Shown here: piece after piece, positions 8,277-15,767 of the stretch
Numbering within the stretch: the first letter of the stretch is position 1
Layout of the letters: the number at the start of each line of letters is the position of its first letter
NCBI GenBank assembly: GCA_964454545.1
Contig: CAYVTI010000028.1
Coordinates: forward strand, 1 to 29,748
Length of the DNA: 29,748 bases
Source: JABCZZ01 sp964454545
GTDB lineage: Bacteria; Pseudomonadota; Alphaproteobacteria; Rickettsiales; JABCZZ01
Direction of reading: 5' to 3'
Made by a program: the position numbers and the translations under genes
The notes under the pieces: generated by a model
What the model saw: only the letters and a program-made list of their open reading frames with translations
Databases searched by the model: none
What the model was told of the DNA's origin: nothing

Positions 8277-9389
8277 ATGACAAACAGCATATCAACAAGA
8301 CTGGCAAGCATTCACATCCTTATTCTGGACAACAGCATACAGGTGACAGCCCTCTTAAGAAACACGCTGCTGCAATCCGGGTTTACCAGTGTATTTACAG
8401 CCAATAACGGCTTCCAGGGTGTCAGAATTCTAAAAGAAGAAAGAATAAATCTTATCATCTCAGACTGGGAGCTAAAAGCGTCTCAGGAGGTAAAGTCCTC
8501 CGAAGATGATGCCTTCCTGCATGCGGATATCCTGCCTGCGACGGGCGTCGACTTTGTCAGAGGGCTCAGGCAGTCTCCGCATTCTCCCACAGCTTATGTT
8601 CCTGTCATTATGTTTACAAATGCTGCTGAGGGAGTACAGGCCGCCAGTGCACGTGATGCCGGGGTGGATGAAATATGCAGCAAGCCGATTCATGCGCGGC
8701 AATTCTATGAAAAAATGAATATGCTCTTTGAGAAACCGCGCATTTTTATCATGGCGGATACTTATAAAGGTCCCTGCCGCAGAGATAAAACTTTATCTCT
8801 CGTTCCCGGAAAAACAGAACGGCGGAAAAGGAAAATACAGATTGTGAAACATGACGAAAGTCATCAGGAGAAAATGCATATGAACCAAGAAACAGATGGC
8901 GACAATGTGACTTATGCTCATTACGAGCCAGAACCTGCGCTAAGAACCCTGATTGGCAAGTTTATCCATCTTTCGGATATCTTTACTCAAGAAAAAATAG
9001 ACGCGTGCCAGAAACTGATAGATGATGCAAAAGCGCTGTTTTTTGAGATATCCCTTCCTGATATCGCCATCATCACTAACGATCTGATCAAGGGCAAATC
9101 GTCAAGCAATAACCGCCAGGAAATATGCAAGATCCTATTCCAGCCAGTCAGCAATATTAAAGGTCAGGCGGAGATCTTCGGATTTCCGCTGATTGCGCGT
9201 ATCTGCAATTATCTTATAGAATATTGTGAAGAAAGTTATCATTCCCAAAACATGACGATGAAAGATATCTTCATTATCACTAAACTTGAAGAGGCCCTGT
9301 TGAGGGCGTTTCACCAGAAAATAGTCGACTCGGACGGCGCAATGGAAAAAGAGCTGGTATCGATAATCGAACAGGCAAGAAAACAATAA
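8277..9389 (+). CDS. Response-regulator protein: receiver plus degenerate HPt-like domain
   Basis: The N-terminal receiver domain has the strand HILILDNS, the phospho-acceptor Asp in LIISDWEL and the conserved Lys in CSKPI. One of the usual acidic pair near the start is replaced (LDN), and an insertion of about 20 residues rich in acidic amino acids follows the phospho-acceptor strand. After a basic linker, the C-terminal helical region contains NIKGQAEIFGFPLIARICNY. This resembles the HPt motif H-D-x-(K/R)-G-Q with following FG-PL, but Ser sits where the phosphorylatable His should be. There is no DNA-binding domain, so it probably acts by protein contacts. It is 20 bp behind the small luxI-coupled gene and likely belongs to the same operon. 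Confidence 0.8.
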   Translation: MTNSISTRLASIHILILDNSIQVTALLRNTLLQSGFTSVFTANNGFQGVRILKEERINLIISDWELKASQEVKSSEDDAFLHADILPATGVDFVRGLRQSPHSPTAYVPVIMFTNAAEGVQAASARDAGVDEICSKPIHARQFYEKMNMLFEKPRIFIMADTYKGPCRRDKTLSLVPGKTERRKRKIQIVKHDESHQEKMHMNQETDGDNVTYAHYEPEPALRTLIGKFIHLSDIFTQEKIDACQKLIDDAKALFFEISLPDIAIITNDLIKGKSSSNNRQEICKILFQPVSNIKGQAEIFGFPLIARICNYLIEYCEESYHSQNMTMKDIFIITKLEEALLRAFHQKIVDSDGAMEKELVSIIEQARKQ

Positions 9390-9449
9390 ATCCGTAACCG
9401 TCACGTTTCCATAGCAGCCTCTGCTTAGAGAAATGCTCCGCTATGTTAG

Positions 9450-9563
9450 GTGGTTCAATGCGATGATAGCGGCGCTCCCATAGGACTTGCTAAAATCGCC
9501 CGCGACATAACCTCCCTCAAACATACGCAGGAATGCCAGTACCGGCATGCAGGAAATCCATGA
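9450..9563 (+). pseudogene. Remnant of a PAS/PAC domain (sensor protein)
   Basis: One frame reads DDSGAPIGLAKIARDITS followed by LKHTQE and a stop. This is the C-terminal PAC end of a PAS domain, whose usual form is G-x-P-x-G-x-x-K-I-A-R-D-I-T. A stop codon lies immediately upstream (9447-9449) and no start or kinase domain is attached. It is best explained as a decayed fragment of a sensor kinase or diguanylate-cyclase-type gene. The rest of the 9390-9772 gap holds nothing I can identify. Confidence 0.6.
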
Positions 9564-9772
9564 TCAAAACTAACTGCTTCTTTATTTCTTCCCTATTATA
9601 ATATTGGCGGCGTTTGGTTTAAATTAGGATGCGCCCTAACTATGAATGCAGGCGCCGGAACAAGCTTATACGCCTGCCATAGTCCGTTCATTCCAATCAC
9701 GGGTTAGCGAGGTGACTATCACATCTGCGATTACACATGTTCATCAGCATATAATAAACCAAGGGAGGTTTT

Positions 9773-10396
9773 ATGAATATTACAAATACGAAGCTTTTTC
9801 TGTCTGTGGCAGCAGGAATACTGTTTTCAGCAGCTTATGCCTACGGTCAGGAGGCTCCTGACACGCGCGATGTGGTAAGAGATGTAAGAAATAATGTTGT
9901 CAAGACAACTTCCGGCAGCTGCGTGCGGACACGATGGGACATAGGCAGCGATCCCTGCGCTATGCAGGTGAAAGCGGAAACGCCGCACATCAAAAGGGCC
10001 CGGGAACTGGCAAAGGAAGAACGCACGGTTTACTTTGAGTTCAATAGCGCTGAGATTACTTCCCCCGAACAACAGAAGCTAAACAGCCTGGCGAAAGTAC
10101 TCCGATCCGATGCCGAGGTCCGCGATGTACTCATCGTGGGATATGCCGATCGCATTGGCAGTGCAAGTTACAACAAACGTCTTTCGGAGCGGCGGGCGAA
10201 AAACGTGGAGCGCTACCTGCATGAACATGATTACCTGAATACCAAACTTGCCAAAGTACGTTGGCTGGGTAAAGCGGGATCTGTCACGCATTGCCCGTCC
10301 ACCCTGAAACGCAAGGCGCTCATTGCCTGCTTGCGTAAAGACAGGCGCGTGGAGGTAGAAATCGAATATTACCCGCCAAATGCGACCGGCCAGTAG
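9773..10396 (+). CDS. OmpA-family outer-membrane/peptidoglycan-binding protein
   Basis: This 207-residue exported protein has a signal peptide of about 25 residues (KLFLSVAAGILFSAAYAYG). Its C-terminal OmpA-like domain starts near residue 87 with VYFEFNSAEI. The diagnostic GYADRIGSASYNKRLSERRA motif, which holds the diaminopimelate-contacting Asp and Arg, is present, followed by a final RRVEVEIE strand. A Cys pair (THCPS and IACLRKDRR) sits where E. coli OmpA has its disulfide. The part before the domain is short and shows no beta-barrel repeats. It is therefore likely a periplasmic or surface-anchored peptidoglycan-binding protein rather than a porin. An excellent AAGGGAGG ribosome-binding site precedes the ATG. 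Confidence 0.9.
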   Translation: MNITNTKLFLSVAAGILFSAAYAYGQEAPDTRDVVRDVRNNVVKTTSGSCVRTRWDIGSDPCAMQVKAETPHIKRARELAKEERTVYFEFNSAEITSPEQQKLNSLAKVLRSDAEVRDVLIVGYADRIGSASYNKRLSERRAKNVERYLHEHDYLNTKLAKVRWLGKAGSVTHCPSTLKRKALIACLRKDRRVEVEIEYYPPNATGQ

Positions 10397-10439
10397 TACA
10401 AGAGCAATTTGACGTCCAGGAAGCAATTCAGTGAAGCGT

Positions 10440-10494
10440 AATGCCACCAGGCAGGAAACCTTTAGGATTATGCAGGTTACCTGCCTGTTGCATT
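10440..10494 (+). terminator. Long hairpin after the OmpA-like gene
   Basis: CAGGCAGG (10448-10455) pairs with CCTGCCTG (10480-10487), with extra pairing of AATGC to GCATT outside. There is no strong T-run, so it may be a weak terminator or an mRNA-stabilising stem. Confidence 0.5.
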
Positions 10495-10540
10495 ATTTAA
10501 TCCGGCATTTATAATACGCTACAGCTTTCTGGGGTATTAT

Positions 10541-10825
10541 ATGATGAATCCTTTAATCGACCTTATATTTACGATAATAAACCTGTATAATTTTGTGCTG
10601 TTCAGCTGGATGATCCTCAGCGCGCTCATCGCATTCAACATAGTGAACCGCTATCAGCCCGTTGTCCAGAAAGTAAACTACGCGCTTTTCAAGCTTACCG
10701 ATCCCCTGCTGCGCCCGATAAGGAAATACATGCCGGATCTGGGAGGGATAGATATCTCCCCCCTCATCCTTATCCTGATCTTCCATTTCGTTGAAAAGAC
10801 CCTGCTTTATTATGCCGCCAGGTAA
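10541..10825 (+). CDS. YggT-family membrane protein
   Basis: This 94-residue protein has two hydrophobic segments (about residues 5-32 and 70-92) around a loop carrying the YggT signature LTDPLLRPIRKYMPDLGGIDISPLI. That arrangement is the family hallmark; YggT proteins are inner-membrane proteins whose exact role is uncertain. Two adjacent ATGs (10541, 10544) could start it. No strong ribosome-binding site is seen. It converges on the peroxiredoxin gene with a 14-bp gap and no obvious terminator between. Confidence 0.88.
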   Translation: MMNPLIDLIFTIINLYNFVLFSWMILSALIAFNIVNRYQPVVQKVNYALFKLTDPLLRPIRKYMPDLGGIDISPLILILIFHFVEKTLLYYAAR

Positions 10826-10839
10826 ATAAAGAAGCGTTA

Positions 10840-11337
10840 TTACTGCAGGGACTTTACCGCTTCAAGCACTTCTGCCGCATGGCCCTCGGGCTTCACCTTG
10901 TTCCATATGGCCGCGATTTTTCCTTTCGCATCTATCAGAAACGTCGTGCGCTCGATTCCCATGTATTTTTTGCCGTACATGCTTTTTTCCACCCATACGC
11001 CATAAAGCTGGCATACGCCCGCATCTTCGTCGGAAGCAAGGATAAACGGCAGGCAGAATTTTTCCTTGAACTTGTCGTGACTCTTTACGCTGTCTTTGGA
11101 AACGCCGATGATAACCGTGTCACTTTTTGTGTATTGCGGCATGAGATCGCGGAACTCTTTTGCTTCCACTGTACAACCCGGCGTGTCATCCTTGGGATAG
11201 AAATAGAGCACAACGTTTTTACCCTTGAGCCTGGAGAGCGCAACACTCCCCCCACCATCCGTCGGCATGTTGAAATCAGGCGCATGCTCACCCTTATTCA
11301 GTGCGTCATGTTTAACCGATATTGCTTCTTTTGTCAT
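10840..11337 (-). CDS. bcp: Thioredoxin-dependent peroxiredoxin (Bcp type)
   Basis: The enzyme reduces hydrogen peroxide and organic peroxides in the cytosol. The 165-residue protein shows the Bcp core: FYPKDDTPGCT with peroxidatic Cys55, GVSKDS and ERTTFLID. E. coli Bcp has its resolving Cys five residues after the peroxidatic one; here that position is Glu/Lys (TVEAKEF), so this is a version lacking that partner. Other cysteines at 95 and 109 might serve instead. The gene overlaps the end of the upstream glycosyltransferase by 26 bp, showing translational coupling as the last gene of the three-gene minus-strand operon. GGGGAGACAGGG precedes the ATG. Confidence 0.93.
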   Translation of the reverse strand: MTKEAISVKHDALNKGEHAPDFNMPTDGGGSVALSRLKGKNVVLYFYPKDDTPGCTVEAKEFRDLMPQYTKSDTVIIGVSKDSVKSHDKFKEKFCLPFILASDEDAGVCQLYGVWVEKSMYGKKYMGIERTTFLIDAKGKIAAIWNKVKPEGHAAEVLEAVKSLQ

Positions 11338-12280
11338 ACCCTGTCTCCCCTTTTTTCACTTTGGTGAATCTATCCAGCCACTCTATTACTTCTTCGGGTG
11401 GCAGACTGGCAATAGGATTTTTCTGCACTATAGTAACGTCCTTGCCGCGCGGCGCGCAAAGCTGCGGGTTGGAATATTGGGAAAACAGCACCAGCGAAGG
11501 GCAGCCGGTACTTGCGATCAGATGCATCGGCCCGGTATCATTGCCTATGGCGCATATGGCATGACGGGCAATTTCAGCAAGTTCAAAGAAACTTGTCCTG
11601 CCCAGGAGATTGATAGCCTTATCGCATAAGGTTTCAATCGTGGAAATAACCGCCACTTCCGATCGGGTGCCAATCAGCAACGGCGTTATGCCATGACTGA
11701 CGAGCCAGGCGCAGATTGTGCCGTAGTTATGCGCCGGCCAGCGCTTGCCCTGCCTGTGCTCCGATCCGCCTGCAATAATCAGCGCATAGCGCTCCGGCAG
11801 GTGGAAATGCCCTATGCCGGCCTTAAGCCAGCTTATATCGGGCGGTGGCATATCCGTAATACCCGCGATGGCCAGCTGCTGCCTCTGGCGCTCTACCGTA
11901 TGCAGGGTAGTGCGTTCCGGCGTGTTATGGCGGTGCGAAGCCCCTTTTGCTGTTCCGACCCATTCCGGTTTCGGTTCGCGCATGAGGTAGAAATACCAGA
12001 AAGTGCGTTCTGAAGTCTGCAGATCATAAATGCGCGAGAAATGCCCGTTGCGGATTTTTTCAATGAGGGTGAAAAAGGAAAGGAAATTATAAAGCTTCGG
12101 GCGGCTGTCCACCCATATCTCGTCAAAATACCCGCTGGCACGCAACATCTTTTCATAAGGCGGCGTGGTAAGCAAGGTTATACGGTCGTTCCCGTGATGC
12201 CGCCTTATGGCCTGAAACGGGCCCGTGGCCAGGACTACATCGCCCAGCGCGCCGTGTTTTATCACCAGAATATTACTCAT
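11312..12280 (-). CDS. Glycosyltransferase family 9 (heptosyltransferase-like)
   Basis: Family 9 enzymes add heptose or related sugars during lipopolysaccharide core synthesis at the inner face of the cytoplasmic membrane. The 322-residue protein begins ILVIKHGALGDVVLATGPFQ, the typical first strand and glycine loop. It carries the donor-site motif GNDTGPMHLIAS near residue 250. Which sugar is transferred cannot be read from sequence. It starts 2 bp after the stop of the upstream family 4 glycosyltransferase and overlaps bcp at its end, so the three genes form one operon. The pairing of a GT9 and a GT4 gene suggests a surface glycan or LPS core role. Confidence 0.88.
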   Translation of the reverse strand: MSNILVIKHGALGDVVLATGPFQAIRRHHGNDRITLLTTPPYEKMLRASGYFDEIWVDSRPKLYNFLSFFTLIEKIRNGHFSRIYDLQTSERTFWYFYLMREPKPEWVGTAKGASHRHNTPERTTLHTVERQRQQLAIAGITDMPPPDISWLKAGIGHFHLPERYALIIAGGSEHRQGKRWPAHNYGTICAWLVSHGITPLLIGTRSEVAVISTIETLCDKAINLLGRTSFFELAEIARHAICAIGNDTGPMHLIASTGCPSLVLFSQYSNPQLCAPRGKDVTIVQKNPIASLPPEEVIEWLDRFTKVKKGETGYDKRSNIG

Positions 12281-12282
12281 AT

Positions 12283-13413
12283 TTACCTGATCAGTTCTTC
12301 GTAAACCCGCAAGGTTTTACTGCACATGCTCTGAGCGGAAAAATGCTCCCTGACATGCGCAATGGCATTATTGCTGATATAGGTTTTTTCTTCCTCGGTC
12401 ATATGTAATACGCCTTCTATGACTTTTGACAAGTCTTCCGGATCACCCGGCTTCGCAAGCCAGCCCGTCTCCCCATGTATGATGGTCTCGCACGCGCCGC
12501 CATGACTGGTGGCGATCACCATGCGCCCCATCGCCTGCGCTTCGACCGGAACTCTCCCAAAAGCTTCCGGCTCGATGGACGGTGAAACCACGACTTCGGC
12601 CAGTGTATACGCCTCCGCCATAGCCGCCGTATTATCCGCGATGCGCACATTGCCTTCGAGACCGCGCCTTATGATTAAATGCTCTATTTCCTTCCGGTAG
12701 GAAGGATGCCCAAGATCGTCCCCTACAAGCAAGCAGAAAAAGTGCCTATGAGGAAGCCTGGCCAGCGCCTCGACAAGCACGTGCTGTCCCTTCCAGCGCG
12801 TGATGCGCCCCGGCATGAGGATGAGCGGTATATCATCCGGAACCCTCCACTTTGCAGCGAGGTCCACCATAGGCTGCTGCCTGACACGTTCCGGCGAGAA
12901 TATGTCGGTATCCACGCCGCGGTGGATGATGCGTAACCGCGACGGATGCACCTTGTAATTATCTTTTATGTGTTGAGCGATAAAATTTGAAATGGCGATG
13001 ACGCGATCTCCTTTGGTCATGACCGCATTATAATACTTTTTGAGCCTCGGTTCCAGCCCATACACACCATGAAAGGTGGTTACAAAGGCTGTATTCGTCC
13101 GTTTTGCCGCAAGCCATGCGCTCCACGCCGGGGCACGGGAACGGGCATGGACGATATCCACCTTGTAATGGTGGATGACCTTCTCAAGCGCCCTGGCGTT
13201 ACGCCATATGATAAAGGGATTTTTCGATGCAAGCGGCAGCGTGATATGCTCCCCGCCGGCATAAATCAGGTTAGGAATCATGGAGCCTCCGGCGGAAACT
13301 ACAAGCGCACGCCAGCCAGCCCTCACAATAGCGCCGGCTATTTCTATCGTTCCGCGTTCCACGCCGCCGGTACGCATTTGCGGCAATACCTGTAATATGA
13401 CCGGTTGTTTCAT
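12283..13413 (-). CDS. Glycosyltransferase family 4
   Basis: This 376-residue GT-B fold glycosyltransferase opens with QVLPQMRTGGVERGTIEIA. It has the donor-binding segment GRITRWKGQHVLVEAL at about residue 205 and the E-x7-E motif within EPEAFGRVPVEAQAMG followed by TSHGGACE. These are the usual GT4 signatures for retaining transfer from a nucleotide sugar. I chose the ATG at 13413 (MKQPVILQV) rather than a TTG at 13428, because ATG is the commoner start and a GGG-rich site lies just upstream. It is the first gene of the GT4-GT9-bcp operon. Its promoter should lie in the gap before tRNA-Leu. A lipopolysaccharide or surface-polysaccharide role is inferred. Confidence 0.88.
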   Translation of the reverse strand: MKQPVILQVLPQMRTGGVERGTIEIAGAIVRAGWRALVVSAGGSMIPNLIYAGGEHITLPLASKNPFIIWRNARALEKVIHHYKVDIVHARSRAPAWSAWLAAKRTNTAFVTTFHGVYGLEPRLKKYYNAVMTKGDRVIAISNFIAQHIKDNYKVHPSRLRIIHRGVDTDIFSPERVRQQPMVDLAAKWRVPDDIPLILMPGRITRWKGQHVLVEALARLPHRHFFCLLVGDDLGHPSYRKEIEHLIIRRGLEGNVRIADNTAAMAEAYTLAEVVVSPSIEPEAFGRVPVEAQAMGRMVIATSHGGACETIIHGETGWLAKPGDPEDLSKVIEGVLHMTEEEKTYISNNAIAHVREHFSAQSMCSKTLRVYEELIR

Positions 13414-13582
13414 AGACCCTGTAAACAAAGCTTTTCGGGCTTTTCCTGCATTGGATTTCGTCTACCCCACCGTAACAAATTGTGCAACGGTCTTTAAAGG
13501 TAAAAAAATGTTGGCAACTATAATAAGTTCCTGTTAGACAAATTCGTCACATATCGCTTATGTCAGCAGGTAAAATCCCCAT

Positions 13583-13671
13583 GCCCACGTGGCGGAACTG
13601 GTAGACGCACAGGACTTAAAATCCTGAGTTGAGCAATCAGCGTGCCGGTTCGATTCCGGCCGTGGGCACCA
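13583..13671 (+). tRNA. tRNA-Leu (UAA)
   Basis: The acceptor stem GCCCACG pairs with CGTGGGC before an encoded ACCA. The D-arm has GGCGGAACTGGTAGACGC. The anticodon stem CAGGA/TCCTG encloses CTTAAAA with anticodon TAA. A long variable arm follows, as expected for class II leucine tRNAs, and the T-arm contains GGTTCGATTCC. The 89-nt gene includes the CCA end. Confidence 0.97.
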
Positions 13672-13887
13672 CACCCTTTGCCTTCACGGGCTTCGGGTGG
13701 CGCGGCCATCCACCCCGAATCTTTAGCGCAAGGGAACTGGTTTGGCAATATCCAGCCTGCTTTATTCGCTACATTATATCCTGCTAATTTTCCCAAAATA
13801 GTATGATACAGCAATTTTATCTTGCACCTCCTATTCCTGAGCCGCGGTATGTAAATACCATATATAAACCAGAAAAGGGGAATAATC

Positions 13888-14268
13888 ATGCAAGCAGCTA
13901 GAAATCCGTTCATTAAATTCCTGTCCTTATGCGCTGTCATTGCTTTAATGGCTAATTGTTCAGTGTTTTCCGGCAAGGAGACAACAGGCGAATATGTGGA
14001 TGACGCGACGCTCACGGCAAAGATAAAATCCGAGATTATGGCTGACAAGCCGCTGAAAGCCGATAATATGCGGATCAGCATAGAAACGATGGATGGCGTT
14101 GTTCAGCTGAGCGGTTTTGTTTCCTCAGAAAGAAACAAGGAAAGAGCTGAGCAGATTGTCAGAAACGTTAAAGGCGTCAAAACCGTCAAGAACAATATTA
14201 TCGTAAAGAAAGGCCGTAAAGAAAAAGAAGAGGAAAACGAAGATTACGGCAATCAGAATAACCAGTAG
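13888..14268 (+). CDS. BON-domain envelope protein
   Basis: This 126-residue exported protein has an N-terminal hydrophobic segment (FLSLCAVIALMANCS). Its Cys24 could be a lipidation site, although Asn at -1 is unusual for a lipobox. The central BON domain runs from about residue 40 to 110 (DDATLTAKIKSEI, GVVQLSGFVSS, VKGVKTVKNNIIV). The tail is short and highly charged (KEKEEENED). BON proteins (OsmY type) bind or protect membranes in the periplasm and often respond to stress. AAAAGGGG precedes the ATG. It stands alone between tRNA-Leu and the convergent cyclophilin gene. Confidence 0.87.
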   Translation: MQAARNPFIKFLSLCAVIALMANCSVFSGKETTGEYVDDATLTAKIKSEIMADKPLKADNMRISIETMDGVVQLSGFVSSERNKERAEQIVRNVKGVKTVKNNIIVKKGRKEKEEENEDYGNQNNQ

Positions 14269-14290
14269 CCATCCGCTAAAAGTAGCCTTT

Positions 14291-14328
14291 CACCCTGCCC
14301 TTTCCCCCACTGGGAGAAGGCCAGGGTG
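14291..14328 (+). terminator. Hairpin between convergent BON-protein and cyclophilin genes
   Basis: CACCCTG pairs with CAGGGTG, with inner CCCTT/AAGG pairing. It sits between two convergent stop codons and could end transcription from both sides, but it has no T-run. Confidence 0.5.
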
Positions 14329-14336
14329 TAGGCAGA

Positions 14337-14897
14337 TTAAAAAGCTATTCCGTCCTTTACGTCAGAAGCGACACGCATTTTGACAATGATATCAGGATCG
14401 GTGACCTCGCCGTTCTTTGCGGAATCGCCTTTCTTAATTTTATCCACGAACTCCATGCCGCTTACCACCTTGCCCCAAACGGTATACTGCCCGTCAAGGA
14501 AGCGCGAGTCCGCAAGCACGATGAAGAACTGGCTGTCCGCGCTATCCGGACTGCTGGCGCGCGCCATGGAAAGAATGCCGCGGACATGCGGCTCATTATT
14601 GAACTCAGCCTTAATATTCTGGCCGGAACCACCCATGCCGGTTCCCATAGGATCGCCCGTTTGCGCCATGAAGCCCTCAATTACTCGGTGAAACTTAAGG
14701 CCGTCATAGAATTTCTTCCTAACCAGTTCCTTGATACGCTTCACATGATTAGGGGCGAGATCGGGACGCATTTCAATCACCACGCGACCATATTTCAAAT
14801 CAAGATAAAGCGTGTTGTCCATATCCGCAGCCACCGCTGCACTTTCGCCCACAAACACGCCCATCACCAAGGTTGCAAGCAACTTCAGTATACGCAT
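14337..14897 (-). CDS. Periplasmic cyclophilin-type peptidyl-prolyl isomerase
   Basis: The enzyme isomerises peptidyl-proline bonds during folding of exported proteins. A signal peptide covers about residues 1-24 (RILKLLATLVMGVFVGESAAVAA). The cyclophilin core follows with FHRVIEGFMAQTGDP, GGSGQ, RGILSMARA, SQFFIVL and YTVWGKVV, including catalytic Arg in FHRV and the Gln and Phe of the active site. At 186 residues it matches PpiA-type enzymes. It lies 21 bp downstream of ctrA on the same strand and may be co-transcribed with it. Confidence 0.92.
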   Translation of the reverse strand: MRILKLLATLVMGVFVGESAAVAADMDNTLYLDLKYGRVVIEMRPDLAPNHVKRIKELVRKKFYDGLKFHRVIEGFMAQTGDPMGTGMGGSGQNIKAEFNNEPHVRGILSMARASSPDSADSQFFIVLADSRFLDGQYTVWGKVVSGMEFVDKIKKGDSAKNGEVTDPDIIVKMRVASDVKDGIAF

Positions 14898-14918
14898 AAA
14901 ACTCCCTATTTAAATGAG

Positions 14919-15638
14919 CTAAACTTCTTCAATTTCTTCGGCAGTCTCATCCAGCGGCTTGCCGTCAAATTCCTTGAGCACATAGCCACGCCCCCATACG
15001 GTGTCGATGTAATTCTCACCTCCTGCTGCAATGGTCAACTTCTTGCGCAGCTTGCAGACGAATACATCGATAATTTTCAGTTCAGGCTCATCCACCCCGC
15101 CATAGAGATGGTTGAGGAACATTTCCTTGGTAAGCGTAGACCCCTTGCGCAGGCTGAGAAGTTCCAGGATGGAATATTCCTTGCTGGTCAGATGCAACGG
15201 CTTGCCGTCCACCTCAACGGAACGCGTATCAAGGTTGACCGAGAGCTTGCCGGTGCGAATAACCGAGTCGGAATGCCCTTTGGAACGACGCACAATCGCC
15301 TGGATACGTGCAATCAGCTCGCCTTTGTTGAAAGGCTTGGTCAGATAATCATCGGCGCCATACCCTAAGCCCTTAATCTTTTGATCGGGGCCGGAAAGAC
15401 CGGAAAGAATAAGTATGGGAGTGGTAATCTTGGCCGCGCGGAAGCGCCTGAGCACTTCGTAGCCGTCAATATCCGGAAGCATCAAATCAAGGATTATGAT
15501 GTCATAATCGTAAATTTTCCCTATCTCCAAACCCTCTTCTCCCAGCTCAGTCGTATCGCAAATAATGCCTTCCGATGCGAGAGAAAGTTCGATAGCTTTG
15601 GCGGTTGAGGGATCATCTTCTACGAGTAGAACGCGCAT
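14919..15638 (-). CDS. ctrA: Cell-cycle response regulator CtrA
   Basis: This is the alphaproteobacterial master regulator, an OmpR-type transcription factor. The 239-residue protein has a receiver with acidic pair EDD (7-9), phospho-acceptor Asp51 in ILDLMLPD and the KPF lysine. A winged-helix domain starts near residue 125 with LSVNLDTRSVEVDGKPLHLTS and ends with DTVWGRGYVL. Asp51 is at the same position as in Caulobacter CtrA, and the segment GVDEPELKIIDVFVCKLRKK is diagnostic. A short acidic tail follows. The upstream region holds overlapping CtrA boxes, so autoregulation is likely. Confidence 0.95.
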   Translation of the reverse strand: MRVLLVEDDPSTAKAIELSLASEGIICDTTELGEEGLEIGKIYDYDIIILDLMLPDIDGYEVLRRFRAAKITTPILILSGLSGPDQKIKGLGYGADDYLTKPFNKGELIARIQAIVRRSKGHSDSVIRTGKLSVNLDTRSVEVDGKPLHLTSKEYSILELLSLRKGSTLTKEMFLNHLYGGVDEPELKIIDVFVCKLRKKLTIAAGGENYIDTVWGRGYVLKEFDGKPLDETAEEIEEV

Positions 15639-15711
15639 TTATGCTCTCCTAATATTAACTTTTTTAGTAAATATTAATAAGTAATAGTTAATATAAACAT
15701 ATTTTTAACGA

Positions 15712-15737
15712 TTAAACAACTTTTAATCGTATTTTAA
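15712..15737. promoter_or_regulatory. Tandem CtrA binding boxes upstream of ctrA
   Basis: TTAA occurs at 15712, 15723 and 15734, each separated by exactly 7 bp. This gives two overlapping copies of the CtrA consensus TTAA-N7-TTAA sharing the middle half-site. They lie 74-99 bp upstream of the ctrA start in an AT-rich region, the expected place for autoregulation. Confidence 0.75.
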
Positions 15738-15767
15738 GCAAACTATTTCAAAGGCGTTGCCTATAAG

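Noticed and set aside
13563..14081. 172-residue minus-strand open frame
   Set aside because: It runs antisense across tRNA-Leu and the BON gene; phrases such as GRNRTGTLIAQLRILSP are the known artefact of translating a tRNA-Leu backwards.
14586..14680. Programmed overlap between cyclophilin and another minus-strand frame
   Set aside because: The alternative frame at 14462-14680 is a shadow with no family features.
14586..15368. 260-residue plus-strand open frame
   Set aside because: It lies antisense to the cyclophilin gene and ctrA and shows no domain or ribosome-binding site.
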